This document shows, piece after piece, positions 32,303 through 43,235 of a stretch of DNA of 64,000 nt. A program made the translations under genes and the position numbers. How positions within the stretch are numbered: position 1 is the stretch's first letter; each line of letters begins with the position of its first letter. This stretch comes from Cafeteria roenbergensis (Eukaryota > Sar > Bigyra > Bicosoecida > Cafeteriaceae): contig VLTN01000020.1 of assembly GCA_008330645.1 (NCBI GenBank), forward strand, positions 310,001-374,000. The letters run 5' to 3'. The notes under the pieces were generated by a model that was not told the DNA's origin, did not search any database, and was given only the letters and a program-made list of their open reading frames with translations.

Positions 32303-34402
32303 ATGGCCGGCAACGCCTGCCTCGTGGACACTCTGGCTGCCGTGCTGGCGCACGATCCGGTTCCCGAGCAGCCCCCTCCCATCATTTCGGGCAGTTGGCT
32401 CAAGTCGCGGGGCGAAGGTCGGCTCGTTCTGACTGTGGTCGCCGCGGCATTTTGCGAACAGGCGCCTGCCAACGGCTGCGGGCGCGCGGCGAAGCGGCTT
32501 CGGGATGGCGGTCCGGCGCCGTCCGGCCCGTCCGCGACCCAGGCGGAGGCCGCGTCTGCGGGCTGGAACACCGCAGGCCCCATTGCGGCGCTGCTTTCTG
32601 ACGGCTCGACAACATGCGCGGCAGAGCTCATCCCGGGAAGCATTCGGGCGGCGCCACACCTCCTCGCTGCTCCAGACCCAGCGCCGGTCGATGTGGCGCG
32701 CGCGGCAGGCCCTGTGGAGCCAGCGCAGGGCCATGCGGGAGCGGGAAGCGGCGCCCACGCTCCCTCAACCGCGGCGGCCACAGGAGACGCCGGAGCGGCC
32801 GACGGCGAAACCGCCGCGCCCCGCCGGCGCCGGCGCCGGCGCAAAGGCAAGGGCAAGGGGGGGGCGAGCGATTCGGACGGCGCCGGCGCCGGGGAAGGCT
32901 CCGCGGCCGCCCACGCCGCTGCTCTGCGAGCCCAGGCCACCACCGAAGTGAGAGACGCGGTGAGGGACGCACTCGCTGCGATTCGGCTGGCCTCCCAACG
33001 GTCCCAGCCGGCGGCCCACGGCAGCGTGAGGGGAGCGCTTCCCAAAGCTGCGTTGCTTGGCGCCTCGGATGGCGCTGCGGCCGACACTGACGCCGCAGGA
33101 GCGGAGGCGAGCGGCGGAGCGCTGGGCAGGTCGTCCCCCCCGAGCGCGCCTGGCTCTGCTTCCGGCGAAGGCGCGACGGTGGCGGGCGCAGGCCGGTCCG
33201 GCTCGCGGCTGGGAGCAGTGTCGGGGCAAGGGCCGGTGCGGTCGGGGACGGGGCGGTCGGGCATGGGGGCGGGAGCGGGTGTGTGGGGGGCGCACTGGCA
33301 CCGGGTAAGCCCAGCCCCGGGCAGCCGGCCGTGGCGCGGGGACGCAGCCGAGCGGCTGCTGGGAGCGACTCTGGATGTGAGAGACGCGCTGGTGATGTCG
33401 CTGCCGCGAGCTGCGTGCCCGCTGGGGTCGCGCGACCCGGTGATGGTGGTGCGCTCAGCACGGCTGCTGGACACCGTGTGGGGCGGGAGAACGACTGCGC
33501 AGGGGCTGCGGGGTGCTGTGGGGGGCGCGGGGGTGTTCCAGGCAGGCGGGACGGCAGGGGACGCGATGGCGGTGCGGCGGTGGCTCGTTCCCGCCGTGAT
33601 GGTGCGGCCGCGGGCGCGCCGCCGTGGGGGCGCAGGCGCGGGCAGGGGGCCGAGGAGCCCGAGACCAGGCGGGGGTGGCGCTGCGGACGCGGCTCCCGCC
33701 CAGCAGGAAGCCGACGCACTGGGCCGCGCGGCGGCAGAGCCGGCAGACGAGCGCGCAGCTGCGGCAGCGGCCGGGGGCAGCGGCGGCGAGGACGACGCGG
33801 ACGGGGGGGAGGAGCCCAGGGCCCTTGGGCTGGCTGGCGTGGAGCAGCGGGCGCCGTGCCTGAGGCGGACGGGCAGCGGCCCAGGGGCGAGCGCTGCCTG
33901 CCGGGAGGACGCGCAGCGGGCGCTCCTGGCTGGCGCTGCGGTCGCCCGGATGGGGCGGGTGGGCGTGCCACGGCTCGTGGCCGAGGCCTCTGCTGCGCAG
34001 CGGAGCGAGGTGCTGCCGCTGGAGGGGCCGCTCGCCTTCCTCTCGGCGCTTGGGAGGGGCTGGGACGGCACTCTGGAAGGCGCAGTGGCGGCCGTGGCTG
34101 GGCCCGCTGGCGGCACGCAGGTGCTTCGCTTTGCCACGACGGTGCTGGATTCCACTGGAGGCGACACCGCTGCCTTGGCGGCCGGAACCGTTGCGGAGCC
34201 GGAGCAGCAGCAGGCCGAGCCCGCGGCAGCTGGGCAGGCCGCCGAGAGCTCGCAGGCCGCGCTGGACGAGCTGATGGCGTCTGAGCCCGAGAGCGACCCC
34301 GAGGACGAGGCTGCACGCAGCCCAGGCCCACCAGGGACGGACCAGGCGGTGCCTGTCGGCATCGCGAACGTCTGGTCTTCGGACGAAGAGGACAGCGATT
34401 GA
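32303..34402 (+). CDS. Unknown protein, probably nuclear
   Basis: Single exon, 699 aa from the ATG at 32303 (MAGNACLVDTLAAVLAHD). The frame is open far upstream, but that region overlaps DNAAF5 exons and is a shadow. Structured-looking segments are the N-terminal 55 residues, a stretch near 330-430 (GATLDVRDALVMSLPR), and one near 530-610 (RREDAQ-like region then VLPLEGPLAFLSALG). A strongly basic cluster, about residues 174-190 (RRRRRRRKGKGKGG), looks like a nuclear or nucleolar localisation signal. The C-terminus is acidic and ends in a Ser-Asp-Glu cluster (WSSDEEDSD) that fits casein kinase II sites. I do not recognise a family. Head-to-head with DNAAF5 at 239 bp, so co-expression is possible. 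Confidence 0.65.
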   Translation: MAGNACLVDTLAAVLAHDPVPEQPPPIISGSWLKSRGEGRLVLTVVAAAFCEQAPANGCGRAAKRLRDGGPAPSGPSATQAEAASAGWNTAGPIAALLSDGSTTCAAELIPGSIRAAPHLLAAPDPAPVDVARAAGPVEPAQGHAGAGSGAHAPSTAAATGDAGAADGETAAPRRRRRRRKGKGKGGASDSDGAGAGEGSAAAHAAALRAQATTEVRDAVRDALAAIRLASQRSQPAAHGSVRGALPKAALLGASDGAAADTDAAGAEASGGALGRSSPPSAPGSASGEGATVAGAGRSGSRLGAVSGQGPVRSGTGRSGMGAGAGVWGAHWHRVSPAPGSRPWRGDAAERLLGATLDVRDALVMSLPRAACPLGSRDPVMVVRSARLLDTVWGGRTTAQGLRGAVGGAGVFQAGGTAGDAMAVRRWLVPAVMVRPRARRRGGAGAGRGPRSPRPGGGGAADAAPAQQEADALGRAAAEPADERAAAAAAGGSGGEDDADGGEEPRALGLAGVEQRAPCLRRTGSGPGASAACREDAQRALLAGAAVARMGRVGVPRLVAEASAAQRSEVLPLEGPLAFLSALGRGWDGTLEGAVAAVAGPAGGTQVLRFATTVLDSTGGDTAALAAGTVAEPEQQQAEPAAAGQAAESSQAALDELMASEPESDPEDEAARSPGPPGTDQAVPVGIANVWSSDEEDSD

Positions 34403-34954
34403 GTGGCAAGCGCACCAGGCTGCCGCCAAATCCGCAAAACGGTCTGGCGTGAACGACCCACACATCGTACCGGGGGCCGGCGTGACATGGGGGTAGGGTG
34501 CGTTGCACAGAGGATGAGCTCAGCTTTAAATAACCAGCTTGCGTAACAAATTGGGGACTGCCGGTGACGCCCATTCTTGGGCTCGAAAGTCCACGCATCA
34601 TGGCTCGTACAGTTAAAAACTGTGGAAGGATTAACTACGCGCCCCATCTGCACTGCAAGTCTCTATACAGAAATCGAAAAATAGCTGGCTGCCAATGGTG
34701 AGCAAGCTTTCGTCCAGCAGAGCCCTTTTTCAGCCACACCTGCGACCACACTCGATGGACTTGGCGGGGCTGCGGCTCGTTTGCCACTCCGCTCGGAGCG
34801 GGGGCGCGCCACCTGCTTGCTTTCTTTTGATATTGTGGCAGCGGCGCAAGGCCGTGGCGCACTTGGGCCGCTGCTCAAGGCTGCGCGCAAGCGACTCGTT
34901 TCCGGCCAAACACTCCGTGCCGCCGCGCGCCGTCTGCCGCGAACCGAGGTGCAC
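34403..34954. other. Lower-GC intergenic island with small hairpins
   Basis: About 550 bp between two convergent genes. From roughly 34500 to 34700 the GC content drops clearly below the surroundings. It contains TTTAAATAA near 34523, an inverted repeat GCCCA-TTCT-TGGGC (34569-34582) and ACAGTT-AAA-AACTGT (34609-34623). It does not match any snRNA, tRNA or SRP RNA consensus I know. It could be 3' UTR sequence, an unrecognised non-coding RNA or an old insertion. Confidence 0.4.
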
Positions 34955-36574
34955 TCACGCCCGCTCATCGGCAACTGCCCCGCACCACGCCAGCAGGTGG
35001 GACGCCACCTGGCTGCTGATGCGGGACCGCTCCCGGGTCAGGTCGTGGTGGCCGCCCTCGTACTCCACAAACGCCGAGAGCGGGTGGGCGGCAAACAGCC
35101 CCTGGGGCGCGTCGCTCCCGGGGACGAGCGCGGATGAGCCGCTGAACGTGCGGCACCGCAGCCTTGTAGCTGTTGCCAGCGCGTCGGCTGCGTCGCGCGA
35201 CCCGCGCACGTCGCACACGCGATCGGCCTCGCCGTGCAGAAGCAACACTGGCAATCCAGCGCGCCTGACGCCCGCAAGGGTTTCGGGGACCCGCTCCATT
35301 GCCTTGTGCAGCGCCAGGCCCGGGCCGGCGCGCAGCCACCCCGTGTACACGAGCGGGTCGGCCACCTCTTCGGCCAGCTCCCGCGCAAGCACTTGCGGCG
35401 CATACGCCTTGCCCATGGAGGCAGCGGCCAGCGGCAGCCCGGGGGCCACCGCCGCCAGCGCCGTCGCCGCCGCCACAGCCGCTGGCCCGGGGTGGCTGTC
35501 CGCGTGAACGCGGAGCAGCGGGGAGAGACATGCCACCCCCGCCAGGCGCACGTCAGGGACAAAGGACGGGACGGCGGGCGCCCCCCTCGCCGCCTCAGAG
35601 CTCGCAGCAGCGGCGCCCGCCTCCTGCTGCGCCGCAGCCGCGAGGGCGACGAAGCCGCCGGCGGAAAACCCCGCCAGAATCACTGGCGGTCCTGCACAAC
35701 CGGATCCCGTGGCGGAGCCGGCAGGCGCCGAGGCTGGTCCGGGCGCAGCCCGCAGGGAGCCGGCGGCCGCTGCGGCAGGCGAGAAAGCGGGGCCCACCGC
35801 CGCAGCAGCAGCGCGCTCCGCCGCGAAGCGAGCCACGGACAGCACGTCGGAAGCCAGAAGGGCGACGTCTCGGAACACCGGCGAGGCGCCCGGCCGCTGC
35901 GCCGTCGCGCCATGGCCCTCCAGGTCCGGCGCGACGACGTCGAACCCGGCGGAAAGAAAGGCCGACACCCAGGGGGAGATGCGTGCAGCGTGCTCGTGCA
36001 GGCCGTGAAGGAAGACCACCACTCCGCGGCAGGGGCGGGGTGGCGGCGACGGGGTCACGGACGGGGACGGCGGGCGGTCGGTGGTAGGGTGCTGACGGCG
36101 CCGCTGCTGCAGGGGGCGCGGGGGGGCGCCGGGGCTGGCTGGGCTGGCGGTGCGCCGGAGGCTGACGCCCGAGCCATCGGGCGGCGGCAGCAGTGACCTG
36201 GCCCACCAGCGCGTGGAGAGCGCAGACGACGCGCCCCGGGGAACCAAGCTGCCTGTCGCGGCAGTGGCGGCGGCATTGTCGCCTGCGATGGGCATTTGCC
36301 CAGCCTGCCACACCAGCACGCGCAAGGGTCTGCGCGCGCCGGGCCCGGCGACCAACGGCGTGTGCCACACCTCGCGCGGCTCAGGCGGCGCAACTGGCGG
36401 CCAGGGGCGGACCGGGGGCGCTGATCGCAGCAGCTGGCTCGCGTCAGTCGCTGGGGCTGTCGCCGGCTGGCCGCTCGCGCCGGCAGCGCTCCTGGCCAGC
36501 GCGGCTAGCGGCGCCGGTCGTCCTGCAGAGAGTGCCGCCGCTTGGAATGCCGTGTGCACGCGCGCTGAGCGCAT
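34955..36574 (-). CDS. Alpha/beta hydrolase, monoacylglycerol lipase-like
   Basis: Single exon, 539 aa. The fold starts near residue 185 with VVVFLHGLHEHAARI (oxyanion region) and PDLEGHG. The nucleophile elbow is GFSAG near 303. The acid is probably the Asp of LLLHGEADRV, and the histidine lies in VEYEGGHHDLTRE near the C-terminus. This order and the HGLxEH motif are typical of the Hydrolase_4 / monoacylglycerol lipase group, which cleaves lipid esters; the true substrate is not deducible. The first 180 residues are low-complexity Pro/Ala/Ser and may be a targeting or linker region; the true start could be downstream of 36574. An Ala-rich insertion sits between the nucleophile and acid strands. 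Convergent with the 32303 gene, divergent from the 37083 gene. Confidence 0.85.
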   Translation of the reverse strand: MRSARVHTAFQAAALSAGRPAPLAALARSAAGASGQPATAPATDASQLLRSAPPVRPWPPVAPPEPREVWHTPLVAGPGARRPLRVLVWQAGQMPIAGDNAAATAATGSLVPRGASSALSTRWWARSLLPPPDGSGVSLRRTASPASPGAPPRPLQQRRRQHPTTDRPPSPSVTPSPPPRPCRGVVVFLHGLHEHAARISPWVSAFLSAGFDVVAPDLEGHGATAQRPGASPVFRDVALLASDVLSVARFAAERAAAAAVGPAFSPAAAAAGSLRAAPGPASAPAGSATGSGCAGPPVILAGFSAGGFVALAAAAQQEAGAAAASSEAARGAPAVPSFVPDVRLAGVACLSPLLRVHADSHPGPAAVAAATALAAVAPGLPLAAASMGKAYAPQVLARELAEEVADPLVYTGWLRAGPGLALHKAMERVPETLAGVRRAGLPVLLLHGEADRVCDVRGSRDAADALATATRLRCRTFSGSSALVPGSDAPQGLFAAHPLSAFVEYEGGHHDLTRERSRISSQVASHLLAWCGAVADERA

Positions 36575-37082
36575 TCGGCCAGGTTCCAGAGGCCTTTAGG
36601 CTCCGAAAAACCTGTGGACCACGCCTCAACTGCTGAGGCCGGAGGGATGGCAAGGCCAAACGCCAAGGCTCGCCGGGGACTCCCCCCAAAATGGTCAGGT
36701 TCCAGCCCGGGACAATGTGGCGGACACGGTCCGGAATAGTCGGGATGGCGGGGACGGGCCAGGGGAAGGTGCGACGGCAAGCGCCAGCGAGAACCCCACG
36801 CGCGCTCGTGGAGCACACACGGGACTGCCAAACGAGCCCACGAAACCCACGCAGCTGAACACTGCGCAGTGTTGTGAGTGCCCGCCCTGCTGTCTGGGGC
36901 CCGTCGTCCTCGGTGCGTTCTCGCTTGAATCGGCGTGGAGCGGACAGCTCAAGCAGAGCACCGCCGGTTGCGGCCGGGCCAATCACTCCAGCGCGCTGCG
37001 CCCGCCGCGGCGCGAGGCCAGGGGGGGGGACACACTCGGGCCCGTTCCTGTCCGGGCCGAGGGCGCTGCTTTGCCGCCTGCG
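36575..37082. promoter_or_regulatory. Divergent promoter region
   Basis: About 508 bp between head-to-head start codons (36574 minus, 37083 plus). An in-frame ATG at 36717 would extend the plus-strand protein by 122 poorly structured residues; I prefer 37083. No motif recognised. Confidence 0.4.
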
Positions 37083-38786
37083 ATGGCATCGGCCGGGCTT
37101 GGCAGCGACTTGTCTGTGCTCGGCCTGCCCGTCGTTTCCTTTGAAGCGGTGCAGGACGCCGCGTGGGGCCCGCGGTTGCCGCCCCCTTCGCTCCGCAGAG
37201 CAGCCAGCGCCGACCAGAGCGTGCCCTTTGAGTCGCATGCTGATGCTGCCGCGGTGGCGGCGGCGGCAAGCGCCGGTGTTGGGCCGGAATTTGCCTCGGA
37301 CCCCGCGCTCGTGCGGACGTGGCACGACAGCCGCTGGCCAAGCGCGGAGGGGTTTCGCCCCAAGCCGGGCCCGGAGATGGACGCGGCCAACGCGTGGGCC
37401 GAGCGCTGCACGGCGGCACTCTCTGGCTGGGTCGCAGCGCAAGAGGCGGGGCCGGATGACGCGGCAGGCGCTTGCGCAGGCGAGCAGGCCGGCGGTCCAG
37501 ACGCGGGCGTGCTCAAGGGCCTGCTTCTGGCGGAGGCCGTGTTCTGCCGGGCAACTTGCTGCGCCGGGGACGAGGCCGCGGCGGCCGCCGAGCGCGCCTG
37601 GCAAGCGGCCGCAAGGCGGCATGCTGGCCGCAGCGGCGCAGCTGCTGGCGACGAGGGCAGGGGCGGCGCCGACGAAGGGCCAGTGCCCTCGCCCGCCCCA
37701 GGAGCCGCTTCCCCCGGGGCCGCCGCGGGGGCGCCCCCGCATCGCGCAGCCGGGCCGCGCTCACAGCTGCGAGCCGAGGCAGTTTCGATGTGCGCAGCCA
37801 GCCTGCTTGCCGACCTGCGAGCGGTGATGCCACGGTTCGGCCGCACCACGGCCCTGCACTCGCACGTGGCCGCCTTCGTGTGCGGCGAGGTGGTGGCCTG
37901 CGTGCCCGACGGCGTGGCCGAGGGGGGTCTCCTTGAGCTGGAGGCGATGACCGTGCTGGCGAGAGTGGCCGAGTCGCACAGGGACTGGCTCCGCTATCTC
38001 GCGGCGGGAGCGCTGCTGAGGCTCGTGCAGGGCCGGCCCAAGGGGCTGCGCGTCCACCGGGCGGTTCTCGCCACTCTCGTTGACTCTCTGCGCGGGCACC
38101 CGCACCCGAGGCTGAGGGCCGCCGCCGACGCAGCGGCGCAGGCAGCCCTCGTGCTCTGCTGGCCCCCGCCCCCGAGCCTGCGGCACGACGCTGAGATGGA
38201 GACGGCGCTGGGGCACGTCCGCACCGCCACGAGCCTCGAGGGGGAGCGGGCCGGCATGGCCGGGCTGCTGGGCGCGCTGCGGGCAGGCGGCCCCCACGCG
38301 GGCCGCTTCCTGGGCGACGCGGTGCACCACTGCGTGGCAACGGCCTGCGACTCGCCCGACTCGGAGGTGGTGCTCCTGGCGCTCCACTCGTTGCGCGTGC
38401 TCGCTCTGTCGTGCTGGCCGCGCGTGCGCGCCGACGGCACCCTGGCGGCCAAGCTGGTGGCAGCGGCGGCCGTGGCCGCGGCACAGAGCACGGCGCTGCA
38501 GGGGTCGGACGCGGACCCTATCGACGAGGCTGGCCGGGCCTTTGCTGCGTGCAGCGATGGGGGCACCGTCGGGCGGCTGGGGCCGGCGGCCAGCGCGGTC
38601 GTGGAAGAGGCGGCGCTGCTCCTCGCCGTGGTGGCCCGTGCTGTCGGCCCGGCCCCAGTAAGAGCCATGCTGGCCAAGGCGCAGCCGCCCAAGGACGCGA
38701 CGCCAGGCGCTCGGTGGCTCGTTGCTGCAGTTGGCGCTGCTGCACCCGCGCCCGACGCTGCCAGCGAGTGCTGGGCTGATGCGTGA
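37083..38786 (+). CDS. Alpha-helical (HEAT/ARM-like) protein of unknown function
   Basis: Single exon, 567 aa from the ATG at 37083 (MASAGLGSDLSVLGLP). The N-terminal third is variable, with an acidic/Ala linker near 170-230. From about 235 on, the sequence is almost all amphipathic helix pairs resembling HEAT or armadillo repeats (LLELEAMTVLARVAESHRDW, VHRAVLATLVDSLRGHPHP, VVLLALHSLRVLALSCWPR). The size and late helix block are reminiscent of TTI2-type proteins of the TTT PIKK-chaperone complex, but I cannot confirm this. No signal peptide, membrane segment or catalytic motif. Tandem upstream of the kinase gene, same strand, 508 bp apart. Confidence 0.65.
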   Translation: MASAGLGSDLSVLGLPVVSFEAVQDAAWGPRLPPPSLRRAASADQSVPFESHADAAAVAAAASAGVGPEFASDPALVRTWHDSRWPSAEGFRPKPGPEMDAANAWAERCTAALSGWVAAQEAGPDDAAGACAGEQAGGPDAGVLKGLLLAEAVFCRATCCAGDEAAAAAERAWQAAARRHAGRSGAAAGDEGRGGADEGPVPSPAPGAASPGAAAGAPPHRAAGPRSQLRAEAVSMCAASLLADLRAVMPRFGRTTALHSHVAAFVCGEVVACVPDGVAEGGLLELEAMTVLARVAESHRDWLRYLAAGALLRLVQGRPKGLRVHRAVLATLVDSLRGHPHPRLRAAADAAAQAALVLCWPPPPSLRHDAEMETALGHVRTATSLEGERAGMAGLLGALRAGGPHAGRFLGDAVHHCVATACDSPDSEVVLLALHSLRVLALSCWPRVRADGTLAAKLVAAAAVAAAQSTALQGSDADPIDEAGRAFAACSDGGTVGRLGPAASAVVEEAALLLAVVARAVGPAPVRAMLAKAQPPKDATPGARWLVAAVGAAAPAPDAASECWADA

Positions 38787-39294
38787 TTGCAGATCAGCTC
38801 CAGACAACGACAACTTGCGCTCTCGCGCGCCCTGCCGGCCGCTGCGCGGGGTCATTGCCGACCCAGCCCCCGTGGATGTGGCGAGCATCTGCCCAAAGCC
38901 GTGGCCGCGCCGGCACTCCACACACAGAACCTGCGCGTTGAGTGAGCTCTGCCGCCGCGATGCCGAAATGCCGCTGCTCGCGACTGGGCCCGCTCCACCC
39001 CGTGTCGGAGTGCCGGACTGCCTCGCCGTGGCCCGCAGGCGCTGCGGCTCTCTGCGAGCAGGGCCCGGACTGACGCGGCACGCTCGCACGCCCGCTCGCT
39101 CCCGGCTTGCCGTTTCCGCAGCGGCACGCGGGGCCCGTGCCCTGCGAGGCGCCGCGACCAGCTCGCGCCGGCGCGCGGGGTGGCTCCCGGAGCGGCCAGG
39201 CCCCCGAGGTTTGGCTCGCTGGGCGACTCGCTGGAGGGAAGGGGCCGCGCGTCTCCCGGAGGCGGCGTAGGGCCGCGAGCGGTCGGGCTGAGGC
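38787..39294. other. Intergenic spacer / kinase promoter
   Basis: About 508 bp between two plus-strand genes; presumably the 3' UTR of the helical-repeat gene and the kinase promoter. Nothing further recognised. Confidence 0.4.
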
Positions 39295-42200
39295 ATGGCT
39301 TCGAAATCGGGGGATTCCGGCGACGAAGCCGCGCTGGAGGCCTCTGGACCGCGGCCCAGCACGCTAGACGACTTTGATGTGCTCGAGCGGCTGGGCCGCG
39401 GCAGCTTTGGCGCTGTGTTCCGCGTGAGCAAGCCCAGTTGCGGCTCTTGCAGCGCTGGCCGAGATCGCGACCCACACGTTCAGTGCATGCGCTTTCGGGC
39501 GGCAGTGTGGCCAATCGAGGTGCTGGGCTGCACTGCTGCCCCGCGTGCAGCCGCTGCGGTTGCCGGGCCGTGCCATCAAGTCCCGCTGGCCGGGCGAGCG
39601 CGGCATCGGGAAGCGCCTCCCAAGTCGCTGCTGCCCCTTGGCCTGCTGCCACCCGCCCGCGCCTCGCACCCTCGCTCCCAGCTTCGACCCCCGCGCATGC
39701 GCTCCCCCCTTCCCCCTCCCGCCCCCTTGCAGGCTCGGCGCCACGCTGACGGCGCGCAATACGTGATCAAGAAAATCGACATCCACGACATGCCCCCGGC
39801 AGAGCAGCTGGGCGCCGCCCGTGAGGCGCAGATCATGGCCGCGCTCGACCACCCGCACGTCGTTCGGTACTTCGACTCCTTCGTCGACGGGGGGGTCCTC
39901 TGCATCGTCATGGAGCTCTGCCGCGGCGGCGACTTGCAGGCCTGGCTGAAGCAGCGAGACGGGCGGGCTCTGCCAGAGCGCACCGTCTGGAGGGTCTTCC
40001 TCGAGCTCTGCCTTGCGTTGCACTACTTGCACTCGCAGCGGGTGCTCCACCGCGACCTCAAGACGGCAAACGTGTTCCTTGTAGACCCGGTCGACGACGG
40101 GTCCCCGGCAGAGCCGGCGCGGCGAGACGACCAGCGGGGCGAGGCAGAAGAAGGCGGTGATATCGCTCCCGTGGCAGAGCCCGCGGCGGAGGGAGCAAGG
40201 GCGGGGTCGGGCGGGCCGCCGGCTGCTGGGCCGGGGTCGTCGTCGTCGTCGGCGCCTGAGGCAGTTGCGGGGCAGGGTTCCGGTGCCGGGCCCCGCGTAT
40301 CGGTCAAGATCGGAGACCTCGGGGTGGCTCGCGTGCTCGGCTCGCAGACCCACTTCGCGCGGACGTGCGTCGGCACTCCCTTCTACCTGTCGCCGGAGCT
40401 CGTGAACGGCGCCGAGTACGATGGCAGGAGCGACGTGTGGGCGCTCGGCTGTATCCTCTACGAGCTCTGCACGCTCCGCCACCCCTTCGACGCCCGCAAC
40501 CAGGGAGCGCTCATCTTCAAAATCATGCAGGGACGCTACCCGGCTCTGCCGGAGGGCCGCTACTCAGCGGACCTCGCGGGCTTGGTCGATCGCCTGCTGG
40601 TGAGGGACTCCGGGCGACGCCCCGACGTGGCGGCGATCCTGGCGGCGGAGCCGGTGGCGAGGCGGGCCAAGGCGCTGGGAATCGACCTACCCGCCGACGT
40701 CCTTGCGAGGCGCGATCGACGAGGCGCCAGGCCGAGCGGGGCGCCTCCTCGTCCTGCTGGCCGCAAGGCTGGCGGCGACGGCGGCGCGGCGGCGGCGCGG
40801 CGGCGAGGCCAGGACGGAGAACGCGAAGGCTCCTCCTCCTCCGCCGCCGCGCCCGCTGCTGCTGGCGCGGCAGCTGGGGACGACGCTGGCGGCCGCCCTT
40901 CGCAGGCCGGTCAGGCGCCGTCTGCAGAGGCGATGGCAGCGGCGGCAGCGGAGGCCGAGGCGGAGGCCAAGGCGGCAGCGGCGCGCCGACGAGCCGCTGC
41001 CCGGGCCCGCAAGCACCGCATGCAGCTCGCCGCGCGGGCGGTGCAAGCGGCAGCCGCGGCGTCAGCGGCGGAGGACGCCGAGGCGTCCCCCGCCTCCGCG
41101 CTGGGGCCTGTGTGCGCTCTCACCGCCGCTGACCCGCGCTCCCCCCCGCAGCAAGCCCGCGCGATGAGCAGAGTGGCAGAGCCGCAACAGCGGGGCGCAT
41201 CTCCGTCTCGCACTGGCAGAGCCGGCGGCGACACCGACTCTCAGGCCCGCGTCGCAGGCAGAGCAAGATCGACCCGACGAACGCGGAGAGCACTTTCCAG
41301 CAGAGCTGCGTCGGGCAGAGCGGAAGATGCCGCGCCTCGCTCAACGCGAAACCGCACCCCCGCTGCCCACCGCGCCCGGTCACGGCCCGCCACCTCGGCC
41401 ACCCGCTCCCCGAAGCAGCCTCTGGAATCGCCAGAGCTGGCGATGTCCGGCAGAGCTGCCCCCGCGGACAGGAGGGGACTAGGCGCGCTGGCCCCAGCGA
41501 CGTCGGCACTCTCCCAGCGCAGGCCCCACACGTCGGTCGGCGGGGACGCCGCGGGTCGCGCGCGCCGTCGATCGCCCGGAGTTGCCGGCAGGACCCGTGG
41601 CTCTGCCATGCGGGGAGCGCGTGCAGGCGCCGGCGGGCGGTCGTCTCGGTCGCCTGCGTCGACGGGGCGCGGCTCCTCCGCGGGGAGCGACGCTGCGCGA
41701 CGCGGGGTGAGCGACGCCGCGCCCGCCTTTGAGGTTGTGGGCGTGGGCGGCACCCCAGGCAGGCCCTTCACGCCATCAGCAGCTGGCGCGGGGGCATCCA
41801 GAGGAGGAGGCGGCGGCGGCGGAGGAGGAGGAGGCGGCGGCGGCGGCGGAGGAGGAGGTGGGCGCGGTGGAGTCGGAGCCGAGCGAAGCACAGACGCATC
41901 GGCAGCGCCGCCGGCGCCTGCCCGCCGCGGCTTTGTCCCCAAGGTCACCGAGGCTTCCCGGTCCCCGGTTCGCAACGGCGCGCGAAACCGCAGCCACAGA
42001 GACGCCGTCTCGTCCGATCTGAGGCAGAGCCCTCGAGAGAGCGACGGCGACCCACTCGTGACCCGCGGCAGAGCCGTCACGGCCCACCGGCCCACCCGCA
42101 GCAACATCATCGTCCCAAGCCCTAGCTCTGCCGACGACGACGGCTCTGCCGGGCAGCCTGGCCCGCACGCGCAGGGCTTGGGGCCGCGAGCGTCTCCAGG

Positions 42201-43192
42201 GCGCAACGGCGGTTGGCCAGCGGCTCGGATCGAGCAGCGGGCTCGCACGGCATCACATGGCCAGTCCCGTGGCCGCCAGCCCCGGTCAGCGTCGGGTCGC
42301 GTGGCCATCACCGGGTGGGAAGAGCCGGAGATCCTTGTGGCTCTGCAGCGGGGCGAGGACGTCGACGCGAGCTTTGGGGAGGCCGGCGGCGACGTCGACG
42401 ACGACCAGCATTCCGCCGCAAGTGGGAGCGGGTGGTTCCGTGGCGCGGCCGCGGAGCGCGTGGCGCCAGCCGCGGCGGAGCAGCCCGGCAGACGGCGGGG
42501 CGGTGGGGCGGCACCTGGCGCGGACGCTTGCGATGACACTGACGACATGCGCGTCAGCCGAGACGATGACATCGGCCGCAGCGGCGGCGCGTCACTGGCG
42601 GGCGACGCATCGGACGGAGCGACGGACGCGTCTTGGGACGACGTCGATGAGCCCTCCGGAAACGGACGGCACAGTCCCGTCGGGGGCGGCAGAGCCACGC
42701 TCGGCAGAGCCACATTCGGCAGAGCCACATTCGGCAGAGTCGCTGGGAAGCAAGGCAGCGGGAGTGGCGACGGGAGTGTCGCTGACGGGAACGACAGCCT
42801 GGACGAGGAGAACAGGGGCGGCTGGAGGGCGGGCAGCGGCGTCTCGGGGGGGTCGGGCGCTGCTTTTGTCGACGGCACGGATTTCGATTCGGCCTTCCAG
42901 CGGGATGGCAGTGGTGGCGGTGGTGAGAGTCGGGACGATCCTGGCGAGGGGGACGAGGGCCAGGAGGGGGGCAGCGAGCCGGCGGGGTGGGGCGTGTCGC
43001 CTGAGGGAGCAAGCGGGTCGACGGCCTCGTGGCGCCGCCAGCAGCGCATCACGGCGGAGTCACAAGCGAGTCACGCCGGAAGCCAGCCCAGCGAGCGCCC
43101 CCAGGCAGGCAGGCAGCCCCTCGGCAGCGAGGAGGCGGAGGAGGACGCCACGGCTTGTGACGACAACGACGACCACGTCGAAGACGACTTCG

Positions 43193-43235
<43 letters not shown>

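Noticed and set aside
34609-34623. Inverted repeat ACAGTT-AAA-AACTGT as a transcription terminator
   Set aside because: Intrinsic terminators of this kind are a bacterial feature; there is no following T run, and the context is eukaryotic.
39424-39732. Treating the kinase as one uninterrupted exon
   Set aside because: The frame is open only because the intron is a multiple of three. It would split the glycine loop from the VIKK strand, and GTGAGC...TTGCAG sites are present.
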